This document shows, in pieces, positions 1-8,609 of a stretch of 64,000 nucleotides of DNA (positions are counted from its first letter, which is position 1; every line of letters begins with the position of its first letter). The position numbers and the translations under genes were made by a program. The DNA comes from Parabacteroides merdae ATCC 43184 (GTDB taxonomy: Bacteria; Bacteroidota; Bacteroidia; Bacteroidales; Tannerellaceae): positions 2,170,001 through 2,234,000 of the forward strand of contig NZ_CP102286.1 of the NCBI RefSeq assembly GCF_025151215.1. The letters are read 5' to 3'. A model generated the notes under the pieces. The model was not told the origin of the DNA and ran no database searches. It saw nothing but the letters and a program-made list of their open reading frames with translations.

Positions 1-546
1 AATATCACGTAGGTAGTCTGTTTTACGTTCATAGTTCTCCATCATTACTACTTCGGGATAGGAACCGTAAATCAAGCGCGCTTCGAGGTTCTGGCGGGTT
101 TCAAGTGCCGTTTCCGTCTGTGCGATTTCCCGTTGCGAGAATGGTGTAAGGAGAAATTGCGTACTGCGGCCGACCAACGGTTCACCAGTCTTATTCAGCA
201 AATCGAATGACGAAGAACCACTTGCCAAGACACTTATTCCCGGTATTTCATCAACTATCAACTTCAGAATACTACCGATTTGTGGTATGTTCTGTGCCTC
301 ATCAATAGCCAGCAAATCAATACCATCCAATAAATGCCGATAATTGGCTATTGAGCGATTCTCCAATAGTGCTAATGTGTCGTAGTCTTCGCCGTTGAGC
401 ATCATCGTCCTACCTGAATAGTTGTCCACAATTTTACGCATCATTACCGTTTTACCAACACGGCGAGCACCAAAAATCAGTACTGCTTTATTGGGCGCGA
501 TTCGTGCTGTAATCTTCTCTTGAAGTATTCTATTTACTGTTTCCAT
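1..546 (-). CDS. AAA+ ATPase of the DUF4143 type (C-terminus missing at window edge)
   Basis: Read from the ATG at 546 the product begins METVNRILQEKITARIAP. It has a Walker A motif GARRVGKT near residue 27, a Walker B-like LLAIDEAQ near residue 80 and an ASGSSSFDL sensor segment. These are features of the bacterial AAA ATPases that carry a C-terminal DUF4143 domain, which would lie beyond position 1. Only the first 182 residues are present. The gene is downstream of rteC and on the same strand, separated from it by a terminator, and it has its own TAnnTTTG promoter, so it looks like independently transcribed cargo of the transposon. Its cellular role is not known; members are often annotated only as ATP-binding proteins. 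Confidence 0.8.
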   Translation of the reverse strand, partial: METVNRILQEKITARIAPNKAVLIFGARRVGKTVMMRKIVDNYSGRTMMLNGEDYDTLALLENRSIANYRHLLDGIDLLAIDEAQNIPQIGSILKLIVDEIPGISVLASGSSSFDLLNKTGEPLVGRSTQFLLTPFSQREIAQTETALETRQNLEARLIYGSYPEVVMMENYERKTDYLRDI

Positions 547-564
547 ACCTTATAAAATATAATG

Positions 565-572
565 CAAAGATA
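565..572 (-). promoter_or_regulatory. Bacteroidales -7 box TATCTTTG for the ATPase gene
   Basis: On the minus strand TATCTTTG, matching TAnnTTTG, ends 18 bases before the ATG at 546. No good -33 TTTG is seen at 19-21 bases. The rest of the gap 573-790 is AT-rich and shows no gene. Confidence 0.6.
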
Positions 573-789
573 ATCATATTTTTTTAATTGGCGAATTTTA
601 CAAAAAAAACGGGCTATTAAATGGCGATTTTTACAACCACAATCTTATGGAAGTTGTTTCATTGTTTTTAGTAATGATATATGTTCATACTATGATGACT
701 CAATAATTTACCAGACATACGTTTCTGAAATTTGTCCTTATAGGAATGAAAAACTCACATATATTGTGCTAATTAATATATAATTAAAT

Positions 790-826
790 GAAAATAAAAA
801 GACAGGATACGAGTATTCCTGTCTTC
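790..826 (-). terminator. Intrinsic terminator of rteC
   Basis: On the minus strand AAGACAGG pairs with CCTGTCTT (plus positions 799-806 and 818-825) and is followed by TTTTTATTTTC. It lies 22 bases after the rteC stop. Confidence 0.8.
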
Positions 827-847
827 TCATATGTAATGGATATTTTT

Positions 848-1453
848 TTATTTTCTCATCCGCTCCAACTCCTCATCACGCAACATTCTCTCGTTCAGTT
901 TTTCCTGCATCCTGTCAATGAAATAGGTGCGGCTTTCGTTCTTCCGGCGTTTGATATCAGTGTAGAAGCGGTAGCAGTCTTTAGAATCAACCCCGAATAT
1001 CTTATAGAGAAGTGGGGCGAGCTGTTTGAGCGGCATATTGCCGTTGTTGATGCAGCCCATCACGTCTATGCCGTAGATAAGTTCCACGAGGTCGATGGCA
1101 TTGCCCGTCCATTGAAGAAGGCTGGCGGTGGTTTCTGTTGCGTTGTTGGCGGATATTAGTGGTGGCACTTGGGGCGTGGCAAGGAATTTCTGCATCTTTC
1201 TTACGAAAGACAGAGCCTTGCTGACGTAGGCGGCAATCTCTCTTTTTTCTTCTGACAGATTACGTACGGGATGGTGCTGCAACTCGATTTCGATGTAGGC
1301 AAGCGCGATGACGGTAAGGTTCATGTCCATGCCGCCGTTGCACAGTTCGATCACTTGGGTGGCGAAAGCCGTGTATGCCGTTTCCATATTGCAGTCGCCG
1401 GCTTCGTTTATCAGGCGGAAAAAGTCGGTTTCCGCCAGCAAGAAATAATTCAT
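848..1453 (-). CDS. rteC: RteC, regulator of excision operon
   Basis: RteC is the third protein of the tetracycline cascade of CTnDOT. The response regulator RteB activates rteC, and RteC then activates the xis2c-xis2d-orf3-exc operon. The product (201 aa from MNYFLLAETDFF) matches the RteC family in overall sequence, with an alpha-helical character and a conserved C-terminal segment KDCYRFYTDIKRRKNESRTY. I chose the ATG at 1453; an upstream in-frame ATG at 1516 would add 21 residues rich in basic and cysteine residues that look non-coding. A terminator on each side makes it a single-gene transcript, in line with its separate control by RteB. Confidence 0.9.
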   Translation of the reverse strand: MNYFLLAETDFFRLINEAGDCNMETAYTAFATQVIELCNGGMDMNLTVIALAYIEIELQHHPVRNLSEEKREIAAYVSKALSFVRKMQKFLATPQVPPLISANNATETTASLLQWTGNAIDLVELIYGIDVMGCINNGNMPLKQLAPLLYKIFGVDSKDCYRFYTDIKRRKNESRTYFIDRMQEKLNERMLRDEELERMRK

Positions 1454-1527
1454 GGTTCTGTCAATTTTGAAAATTACACTTTGTTTTCTGCGTGCGCACA
1501 TGAATATAATTGGCAAAAAACGCGGCA

Positions 1528-1571
1528 GAAAATAAAAAATCCAACACTCAATTTTACAAAGTGCTGGATTT
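1528..1571 (-). terminator. Intrinsic terminator of the RibD-like gene
   Basis: Plus positions 1537-1547 and 1561-1571 form an 11-pair stem with one G-U pair (AAATCCAACAC and GTGCTGGATTT). On the minus strand it is followed by a T-rich run. It separates the RibD-like gene from rteC. Confidence 0.75.
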
Positions 1572-1691
1572 CAGAGGTATAAAATTCAGTATTTTTTCAC
1601 AAGGACAAATTATCTCCGACTTAAATTGTTTGTAATCGGAACATTTATTCTATTCCTGAAAATAGAAATGTATGCTTGCCGCACATTTTGG

Positions 1692-2114
1692 CTATCTTGC
1701 TTTTTTATCAAGGATATAGATAATGCGACATACACCGTTGGGATAGCTTTTCAAAGAGGAAAGCGTCCAGTGTTGCTCTGGCAGAGCCGACTTAAAAAAA
1801 TGTCGTCCGCTTCCGGATATGAAAGGAACGGTGTATAGTATGATTTCATCCACAGCGTGCATCCGCAGCAGTCCGTTTATATAGTCTGCCGTGTCCGGTG
1901 TGGCTTCCGCGAGGTAACGGATGTTTGTGCAGTCTTTTCTCCATTCGTGCAGCATTGAAATGGAATAGTCCGGTGTCACACGGTAAAAGGCTTTCTTCCT
2001 GATTTCATCAAGACCGCAACGGTCAAGGCACAAATCCTGATGTGCTTTATCATATAACTCTGAAGAAAGACATCCGTCCATCGTCAGTACGGCGAGAATC
2101 TGAACTTTACCCAT
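1692..2114 (-). CDS. RibD C-terminal-domain (dihydrofolate reductase-like) protein
   Basis: The 140-aa product starts MGKVQILAVLTMDGCLSS and keeps the RibD_C/DHFR-like fold pattern: an N-terminal strand with the substrate-loop TMDGCLS, and a distal segment VDEIILYTVPFISGSGRHFF corresponding to the family LRLSVVPVLLGxGxxLF strand-turn. Family members reduce pteridine or riboflavin precursors with NADPH. The true substrate here is unknown and the protein is shorter than riboflavin RibD. It lies between rteB and rteC as in other CTnDOT-type elements. Its ATG is 27 bases after an intrinsic terminator inside a structured leader, so its expression is probably controlled by attenuation. It may be a passenger resistance or tolerance gene, but nothing in the sequence proves that. 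Confidence 0.75.
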   Translation of the reverse strand: MGKVQILAVLTMDGCLSSELYDKAHQDLCLDRCGLDEIRKKAFYRVTPDYSISMLHEWRKDCTNIRYLAEATPDTADYINGLLRMHAVDEIILYTVPFISGSGRHFFKSALPEQHWTLSSLKSYPNGVCRIIYILDKKAR

Positions 2115-2141
2115 AATCGTTTCCTTTCGTTAGGCAAGGGT

Positions 2142-2168
2142 AAAAAAGTAGCGTGCAATTCACACTAC
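2142..2168 (-). terminator. Terminator inside the leader of the RibD-like gene
   Basis: On the minus strand GTAGTGTG and CACGCTAC form an eight-pair stem with one G-U pair and a 5-base loop (plus 2148-2155 and 2161-2168). It is followed directly by six T (plus 2142-2147). It lies just before the ATG at 2114, so it would block the gene unless read through. Confidence 0.8.
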
Positions 2169-2357
2169 CTTCAAGCGATGGCTCTGGTAAAGCCTTTACG
2201 GAGAGTACGTGAATGCACGCTATGCGTAAGCATAGCATAAGCATCACGCAATCGTCTCCGTAGTTCCAATTTACCAGATTTTCGCTTGAAACGCCTTGCG
2301 GTCTTATCCTATATGTTGGCGGCGAAAAGCTCCTGCCAATCGCCGTTTTTCTCAAAT
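2142..2357 (-). ncRNA. Structured leader or stand-alone RNA between rteB and the RibD-like gene
   Basis: A TAnnTTTG promoter upstream and an intrinsic terminator downstream bound a transcript of about 210 bases. Inside it four nested paired segments build one long hairpin at 2170-2290: 2170-2178 with 2282-2290 (9 bp), 2183-2191 with 2270-2278 (9 bp), 2197-2204 with 2255-2262 (8 bp), and a tip GCTATGC/GCATAGC around a 4-base loop at 2226-2229. The 82-codon open frame across it has no family resemblance, so I read it as RNA. The arm 2170-2178 abuts the terminator stem, which would allow competing folds. Whether it is an attenuator or an independent small RNA cannot be decided from sequence. Confidence 0.65.
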
Positions 2358-2363
2358 GTTATG

Positions 2364-2371
2364 CAAAGATA
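2364..2371 (-). promoter_or_regulatory. -7 box TATCTTTG downstream of rteB
   Basis: It lies 23 bases after the rteB stop and is an exact match to TAnnTTTG on the minus strand. It gives the structured RNA its own start near 2357. No clear -33 element is seen. Confidence 0.6.
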
Positions 2372-2393
2372 GCCAAATTCAGTGAATTACGGG

Positions 2394-3716
2394 CTATGAT
2401 TGCTTGAATTTATATTTAAGTCCATACTCTTCAAGTTTGCTGTATAGTGTTGTCCTGCCTATGCCGAGCAGTTCTGCGGCGACACTCCGGTTGCCGTTTG
2501 CCTGTTTCAACGCACGCAATATCCGCTCCTTATCCTCCGCGTCATTGCGCAAGGCGAAGCTGACAGTAGAGGTCGGTTTCGTCACGGCAAGTTCCAGATG
2601 CTCTTTCATGACAACACCTTCCTGCGCCTGCAATACAGCACCCATAACTTTCTGCCGAAGTTCCCGCACGTTGCCCGGCCATGCGTGTGTCAGCAACGCT
2701 TTACGTGCTTCGGAACTGAACCCGCTCACGCTACACTCCAGCTCTCTGTTTGCCATATCACGGAAGAACTCTGCCAGCGGCATAATGTCTTCTTGACAGT
2801 CACGCAACGGAGGAACGGTTATCCCGAAGTCGTGCAGGCGGTACAGAAGATCCTGCCGAAAACGCTTTTCATTCACCGATACCTCCAAATCTTCATTGGT
2901 AGCAGCGATGATGCGGACATTGAAATTCCGGTCTGCCTTGTCTCCGACCGGGCGATACCGCCTCTCCTGTATGGCACGGAGCAACATCTGTTGGGTTTCC
3001 AACGCGAGGTTTCCTACCTCGTCCAGAAACAACGTGCCGCCTTCCGCCTCATGGAAATATCCTTTCTTGGCATTGTCCGCACCTGTAAATGCACCTTTGA
3101 CGTGTCCGAAGAAAGCCGACGGTGCAAGCTCTTTGGAGAGTGAACCGCAGTCCACCGCCACAAATGGCTTGCCTGCACGTTTGCTCTTGTCATGCAACAG
3201 GTGGGCAATATGCTCCTTGCCCGTGCCGTTCTCACCAAATATCATCACGCTCATATCGGTGGCGGCTACCAGCCTTATGCGGTGCATGATTTTCTGAAAG
3301 GCGGAACCTTCACGGGCGAATATAGGCATACGGCGTTGTCCTGCCTGACGTTCTTTCAGTATGGAACGGATCAGGGGGACAAGTTTATCCTCCACAAGCT
3401 GTTTGGGAATATAGTCTATCGAGCCGAGTTTCATGCTTTCCACGGCGGTATTAACTTCGGCGTAGTCGGTCATAATGATGAAGGGCTGCATCTTTCCCTC
3501 CTTTCGCATCCAGCACAAAAGGTCTATGCCACTGCCGTCAGGCAGACGCAGGTCGGCAACCACGATATCATTATCTGTTGCCTGTTGCAGATGTTTCTTC
3601 GCGGTTGAGAGGTGGTAAGCCTTCATATTGCGGTAGCCCTCCCGTGACAGCATATTGCAGACATATTCGCAATACACGATGTTGTCTTCCACCACAATTA
3701 TTTTTGTCTTATTCAT
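2394..3716 (-). CDS. rteB: RteB, sigma54-type response regulator
   Basis: RteB is the response regulator that passes the tetracycline signal to rteC. The 440-aa product has a receiver domain (residues 1-120, phospho-acceptor Asp55 in VVADLRLPD), a sigma54-interaction AAA+ domain with Walker A GENGTGKE at 161-168 and the sigma54 contact loop GAFTGA at 208-213, and a Fis-type HTH at about 400-432 (NRSVAAELLGIGRTTLYSKL). It overlaps the rteA stop by 8 bases and so is translationally coupled to its kinase. The intact GAFTGA loop argues that it works with an RpoN holoenzyme, which is known of the family and not shown here. Confidence 0.95.
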   Translation of the reverse strand: MNKTKIIVVEDNIVYCEYVCNMLSREGYRNMKAYHLSTAKKHLQQATDNDIVVADLRLPDGSGIDLLCWMRKEGKMQPFIIMTDYAEVNTAVESMKLGSIDYIPKQLVEDKLVPLIRSILKERQAGQRRMPIFAREGSAFQKIMHRIRLVAATDMSVMIFGENGTGKEHIAHLLHDKSKRAGKPFVAVDCGSLSKELAPSAFFGHVKGAFTGADNAKKGYFHEAEGGTLFLDEVGNLALETQQMLLRAIQERRYRPVGDKADRNFNVRIIAATNEDLEVSVNEKRFRQDLLYRLHDFGITVPPLRDCQEDIMPLAEFFRDMANRELECSVSGFSSEARKALLTHAWPGNVRELRQKVMGAVLQAQEGVVMKEHLELAVTKPTSTVSFALRNDAEDKERILRALKQANGNRSVAAELLGIGRTTLYSKLEEYGLKYKFKQS

Positions 3717-6027
3717 CTTCGTATTTTCTCCTTTCCTCTTCTGCCAACCGTATTATTTCCACTCCCTTATCCAGCACGGCAGTCACGGCATGGCTTAACG
3801 CTTCACCATCCGGGAGAGCATCGCCACGAAGCAATCCGTAAAGTACATTCAGCGGTTGGTCGGCACGGAGCACCTCCCACGAACTGCGCAGGTGGTGGAT
3901 CAGGGAATCCAGCTTTTGCAGGTCTTTTTCTTTTGCTGCATCCCGTACCGCCTGCATTTCCTTTTCTGTTTCAGTTATCAACTTTTCCAGCATGACGGCT
4001 TCATTGCCATAGGACAATAAGGCGGAAAAGTCCGGTTTCCCGTCCGGTGTCGCTTTTATGGCACACCTGTCGGAAACCTCCATCAGTTCCGATATGGAGA
4101 ACGGTTTGAACAGGCATCCGGCAAAGCCTTTTGCCAATAGTTCCCCTTTGTTACAACTGCCCGAAGCGGTTGCCACAACCACCGGGATTGTTGGTGAATT
4201 GCCCACGTTGGACGAACGCAACAGTTCCAGCAATTCGAAACCGTTTATATCGGGCATATTCAAGTCTGTCAGCAACAGGCTGTATTCTTTCTGGCGTATC
4301 ATTTCCATCAGTGCCGCAGCATCGGTGCAAGTGTCGCAGTGTATTCCTTCTTGGGAATACATCTCTTTCAGCATCAGAAGTAATACCTCATCATTGTCAA
4401 TGGCGACAACATCATGGAATTTATTGTTATGATAAACAGGTGTATTGCTTGTATATCCAAGCTGTTCTTCAGCTTCCTGCATAGAAATTTCAACTGTGAA
4501 ACGACTGCCTTTCCCTTTCTTGCTGTCTAAACGGATTGTTCCGCCAAGCATCGACACAATATTACGCATTATGGCAAGCCCAAGCCCGAAACCCTCCTTT
4601 GCGGCGGCATTTGATAGACGTTCAAACGCACCGAACGCTTGTTTCTGTTCCTCTTCTGTCATGCCTGTACCTGTATCTTCAACGACCAGTGTCAGAACTC
4701 CATTATCATATTCAGTAATCAAAGAAACACCGCCTTCTTCTGTGAACTTGACAGCGTTTGACAGCAGGTTATTCCCGATTTGTATTATTCGCTCTTTGTC
4801 GGTCAATACAATGGCATCGTGTCCAGTCTTCACGGACAAGGACAGCCCTTTGTTCACGGCAACAGGCATGAACTCCGTTTCAAGTGTGTGCGTGATTGCT
4901 GAAATCCGGCAGGGTGACAGACGGGGCTGTTCCTTGCCGTTGTCCAGGCGGAAGAAGTCAAGCAAAGTGTTAAGCATATCCCGCATACGGTCGGAGGATT
5001 GCAGTATGTTTTGGATATACTGCCCGGACTTATCCTCACACTGTTCTTTCCGTATCAGTCCGGCATAGCCTGTTATTGCTGTCAGCGGTGTGCGCAGTTC
5101 ATGGGTGATAGTATGTACCGCCTTCTTCCTTGACGTTATCAGTGCCTCGTTCCGTTGTACGGATTGTTCCAGTTGCCTTATCAAATCAGTTGTCTTGTGC
5201 TTGTATTGTTTAATGCTTTTTGCATCACGATGTATGATGATGTAGGAAATTAACAACAATAGAAGAACGAATCCCATTAAACCGCCTACTTGCATAAATG
5301 ACTTTTCACGCATGGCAACTATTTCGTTTTCCCGGCTTTGCAGTTCGGTTTGTACCTTTTCTTCTATTTGGCAAATCAATTCTTGCAGTTGTCTGTTAAG
5401 TTCTGCATTACGAGCTGCAAGGCTGTCGGCTTGTTCCGACAATTGGCGATCCTGCACTTTCTGTTCGCTGATTACGTTTCTATTGACCGAATGAAGGATA
5501 GTGGTTGATACTGCTGGAGTTACTTCCTTTTTTTTGCCGAATATGCCTAAGAAACCTTTTCGTTTTGGCTTTTTGGACTGTTCCTGCACACTTTTCTGTA
5601 CAATAACCGGAATTTGATTGGCTATCTTCTTGTTAATAGATTGTTGTTCATCCATTAACCGGACTATCTGGAACATCTGTCGTTCCTTATCCTCTAAAAG
5701 ACTGCGCACACTATCGATGCGCTCTGCTGGATAGGTGGCCTTGAAACGGCAGAGCATACTGTCCATTGCCATACGCCGTGCATGGTAATGCTCGATATCT
5801 TTATCGTTCCATTCCAGTATTGTTTCACCCAATAGAGAAAATTTTATCATTTGAATATTGATATTGTTTATTTCTTTTCGGAGCTCGTCTATTTTTTTAT
5901 TGCCAAGTTCTAATGCTTCTATCTCCTGCCATTCATAGAGGCTATTATATGCCATACATCCGATAAGAATGGAGATAAGTATATATCCCAACCGTATTGC
6001 CTTATAGAAATTTCCTGACCGCTCCAT
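3709..6027 (-). CDS. rteA: RteA, hybrid sensor histidine kinase
   Basis: RteA is the membrane sensor kinase partnered with RteB. The 772 residues run: membrane segment at about 12-30, a long coiled-coil-prone sensor region to 245 with a basic KKPKRKGFLGIFGKKK stretch, second membrane segment 248-266, HisKA with His309 in THELRTPL, HATPase with GNNLLSNAVKF near 418 and DTGTGM near 451, a receiver domain with Asp588 (LLLTDLNMPD), and an HPt-like end with His711/His712 in LIHHLRSSW. This is a His-Asp-His phosphorelay within one chain. Its ATG shares a base with the tetQ stop (TAATG), so it is made from the tetQ transcript and rises when tetracycline relieves the tetQ leader. Confidence 0.95.
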   Translation of the reverse strand: MERSGNFYKAIRLGYILISILIGCMAYNSLYEWQEIEALELGNKKIDELRKEINNINIQMIKFSLLGETILEWNDKDIEHYHARRMAMDSMLCRFKATYPAERIDSVRSLLEDKERQMFQIVRLMDEQQSINKKIANQIPVIVQKSVQEQSKKPKRKGFLGIFGKKKEVTPAVSTTILHSVNRNVISEQKVQDRQLSEQADSLAARNAELNRQLQELICQIEEKVQTELQSRENEIVAMREKSFMQVGGLMGFVLLLLLISYIIIHRDAKSIKQYKHKTTDLIRQLEQSVQRNEALITSRKKAVHTITHELRTPLTAITGYAGLIRKEQCEDKSGQYIQNILQSSDRMRDMLNTLLDFFRLDNGKEQPRLSPCRISAITHTLETEFMPVAVNKGLSLSVKTGHDAIVLTDKERIIQIGNNLLSNAVKFTEEGGVSLITEYDNGVLTLVVEDTGTGMTEEEQKQAFGAFERLSNAAAKEGFGLGLAIMRNIVSMLGGTIRLDSKKGKGSRFTVEISMQEAEEQLGYTSNTPVYHNNKFHDVVAIDNDEVLLLMLKEMYSQEGIHCDTCTDAAALMEMIRQKEYSLLLTDLNMPDINGFELLELLRSSNVGNSPTIPVVVATASGSCNKGELLAKGFAGCLFKPFSISELMEVSDRCAIKATPDGKPDFSALLSYGNEAVMLEKLITETEKEMQAVRDAAKEKDLQKLDSLIHHLRSSWEVLRADQPLNVLYGLLRGDALPDGEALSHAVTAVLDKGVEIIRLAEEERRKYEDE

Positions 6028-8000
6028 TATTTTAATGACATTGATTTTTGGAACATGAATAAAAGTTTATCTTTTTCGTTCATGCGGATATTATCAGAAT
6101 AACCGTCTTTTGTTATTTGATACCCACATGGCTTAACCATAAAAATGCCTAAGCCCTTAGTGTACGAACTTACTTCTGAGGCATAGTCTTTACTTGTATT
6201 TAATGGAACTTTCCCTTTAATATGACACCACTCATTATTACAACTGATGTCTTCAATCTCAGACATCAGTTTTTGCAAATCTGTAATAGCTTTGGAACTC
6301 GCTACTTGGGGTATCTGCAACTCAAAACAGAGCATCGGTTCGAGAATGTCCACACCTGACTGTTGCAAAGCCAGCCTGAAGACATAAGGGGTCAGCTGTC
6401 TGAAATCAGCAGGTGTACTTACCGGGCTATAATACTCGGCTTGAGTAAAAGTTACTTTCAGATCTGTCACTTCCCATCCATGTAAACCAGATTGGCAAGA
6501 CATACGAATCCCTTCAAAAACGGCATTTTGAAAAGAATGGTTCAGATAACCATAGGAGATGTCACTTTCGATTTGCAACCCTGCCCCTAACGGTAAGGGT
6601 TCAAGAGTCAGCCCTATTGTGGCCCAGTAAGGGTTGGGTGGTACTTCGATCTGAATAATCTTATTGACCTTTTTTATAGGTCGTTCTTTGTAGATAGTCT
6701 TGATCTCATCAAAATGGACCTTTACGGAAAATCGTTCTTCCAGCAATGTCTGTATGATTTCCTTTTGGGTCAAACCATATAACGAGATTTCCAATTCATC
6801 ACTATATGAGTTTATGGAAAAGGACAAAGACGGGTCTTCAATCCACAATGTATTCAGAGCGGATATCACCTTGCTTCTCTCTTCGGGCTTATTTGGCCGG
6901 ACGGAGGATTTGAGAGCGGGATGCTGATGAGATAATCCTTGAATCAAACAAGGTTTAGCACCTAAATAATCTCCGATTCGAAAATCTTCTATATCTTCTA
7001 CAATCGCGATATCATTGGCACCCACTTCATCAACATTTATCTCTCTGCCCTGATAAATAGTCTTTAGATTTTTAATCTTGATGAATTTTTCCGAATCGTT
7101 GATTCTTACAACGTCTCGAAGTCTCAGACTTCCGTCAATTATTTTAAGAAAACTTCTTTTATGCCCTTTGGGGTCATGCTCTATCTTATAGAGATAAGCT
7201 GAAAGTCTGTTTGAGACTGATGCCGGAGGAAGTATAAAAGAAGAAATGGCGTCCAACAACTCATTGATACCGATATTGAACATTGCTGATCCATGTAGCA
7301 CCGGATAGACTTTGGCTTTTGCCACAAGAGCGATTATCGTATTCCAATAATCAGCCGGTGAAATTTCGCTATCCGCCAAATATCGTTCTAATATATCGTC
7401 GTCATGGTTGCATACAAATTCTTTGTATTCTTCCTTTATATATGTTTGGGAGCAAACCGGATAAACCGATCCATCGACAACAGTTTGCATAAACAGGACA
7501 TCTTGCGACAGATTTGTTTTTATATCCATATACAAACGCTCCAAATTCACACCGGCACGGTCAATCTTATTGATAAATATAATTGTCGGGATTTGCAGCT
7601 TTTGTAAAGTACTGAACAGCAACTTTGTCTGCGCTTGTATGCCTTCCTTTGCGGATAAGATGAGGACTGCTCCATCAAGCATTTTGAATGTCCGCTCCAC
7701 TTCCGCAATAAAATCCATGTGTCCCGGAGTGTCAATGATATTGCATTTCACTCCATTCCAGATAATAGATGTCGTAGAAGCCCGGACAGTAATTCCTCTA
7801 CGTTTCTCTATATCCATAGAGTCCGTTATGGTGTCACCATTATCCACACGGCCGCACTTTTCCGTTGCTCCACTGGCAAACAGCAGATTCTCGGTTACGG
7901 AAGTTTTTCCTGCATCAATGTGAGCAAGAATTCCTAAATTTATAATATTCATTTGGATTAAGCAATAATATACTACAGTAGATGCATTGTCGAAACGCAC
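6027..8000 (-). CDS. tetQ: Tet(Q) ribosomal protection protein
   Basis: Tet(Q) is an EF-G-like GTPase that releases tetracycline from the ribosome. GTPase motifs are AHIDAGKT (G1), DTPGHMDF (G3) and INKIDRAG (G4), followed by EF-G domains II-V. Two starts are possible. The GTG at 8000 has GAGGAGG nine bases upstream (8010-8016) and gives 657 aa. The ATG at 7952 gives the often quoted 641-aa protein but has no ribosome-binding site. I chose the GTG because that site lies next to the leader hairpin arm that controls translation. The gene leads the tetQ-rteA-rteB operon. Confidence 0.97.
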
Positions 8001-8003
8001 CTT

Positions 8004-8055
8004 TTAATACCTCCTCGTAGCATATGAGAACTACAGGATTACTAACTCGTATTAA
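8004..8055 (-). promoter_or_regulatory. tetQ leader hairpin next to the ribosome-binding site
   Basis: Plus 8004-8010 (TTAATAC) is complementary to 8049-8055 (GTATTAA), and 8010-8016 is the GAGGAGG site read on the minus strand. Pairing would bury the start region of tetQ. Translational attenuation of the tetQ operon by such a leader is established for CTnDOT. Confidence 0.75.
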
Positions 8056-8066
8056 TATGTATATTA

Positions 8067-8078
8067 TTACTGCCGCAT
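8067..8078 (-). CDS. tetQ leader peptide Met-Arg-Gln
   Basis: The minus strand reads ATGCGGCAGTAA, a three-residue frame that begins about ten bases after the expected transcription start and precedes the tetQ leader hairpin. A three-codon leader peptide has been described for CTnDOT tetQ. Slowed translation here under tetracycline is thought to change leader folding and open the tetQ start. It is far below normal gene-caller limits. Confidence 0.75.
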   Translation of the reverse strand: MRQ

Positions 8079-8086
8079 AACGATTA

Positions 8087-8117
8087 CAAAATTACACAAA
8101 AAAATATATCTAACAAA
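8087..8117 (-). promoter_or_regulatory. tetQ promoter, -7 TAATTTTG and -33 TTTG
   Basis: On the minus strand -7 TAATTTTG (plus 8087-8094) and -33 TTTG (plus 8114-8117) are separated by exactly 19 bases, a full match to the Bacteroidales housekeeping consensus. Confidence 0.85.
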
Positions 8118-8159
8118 AGTGGGAGGATTTTTTAACTTTTTACCATAGACATTTTATTA

Positions 8160-8486
8160 GGGAAGCGTAGGTTCAACTGGCAAGTACAAATAAGTAGAAA
8201 TGTTTGAACAACACCGTTTTAGGAAGTTGAAAAATCAAGTTTCTCTCTCGGTATAGCGTTTATTTTGGCCAATATCTTCTTTAGTTTAGCATTTGTGTAT
8301 TTCCCATTCGTGTTCTATTTAGCTCCTTATTATGAGTATGTAGCAAGTTACTTATCAAATTCAGCCTCTTTGAGGGTCAAATATGGTTTTGCAAATGGTG
8401 ACTGACAAGACATAAACAAGGTCAGCAGGAATTTTTTACATAAATGGACATGAATGTATATAACCTAAAATAAGAATAAATTTTAA
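8160..8486. other. AT-rich gap between tetQ promoter and a small inverted-repeat element
   Basis: No intact gene is seen. The minus strand has short frame pieces closed by stops, for example MSCQSPFAKPYLTLKEAEF ending at 8351 and a lysine-rich tail KLKKILAKINAIPREKLDF ending near 8223. They could be remnants of a transposase or another displaced gene, but I recognise neither. This is where the ermF block would sit in CTnDOT. Confidence 0.35.
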
Positions 8487-8582
8487 TAAGGGCTGCCCAA
8501 AAAGAAAAAAATGCAGTTGCCATCCTATAGATACTTGCAGAAAGGATAAAATTTACTTTTAGACCTTTTGGGATAGCCCTTA
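8487..8582. repeat. 96-bp MITE-like element flanked by TTAA
   Basis: The ends TAAGGGCTGCCCAAAAAG and the reverse complement of CTTTTGGGATAGCCCTTA form near-perfect terminal inverted repeats. Both ends are flanked by TTAA (8483-8486 and 8583-8586), which looks like a 4-bp target duplication. There is no coding capacity. It could be a deletion derivative of an IS with TTAA preference, or it could simply act as a terminator-like hairpin. Confidence 0.55.
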
Positions 8583-8609
8583 TTAATACTTCAGATAAAA
8601 TTCCTTAGG

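Noticed and set aside
2107..2355. 82-codon open frame upstream of the RibD-like gene
   Set aside because: It coincides with the nested hairpin and terminator, has no recognisable protein features and overlaps the next start; the region is better read as RNA.
8351..8420. Short minus-strand frame MSCQSPFAKPYLTLKEAEF as a gene
   Set aside because: Too short, no ribosome-binding site or neighbour support; treated as part of a decayed region.
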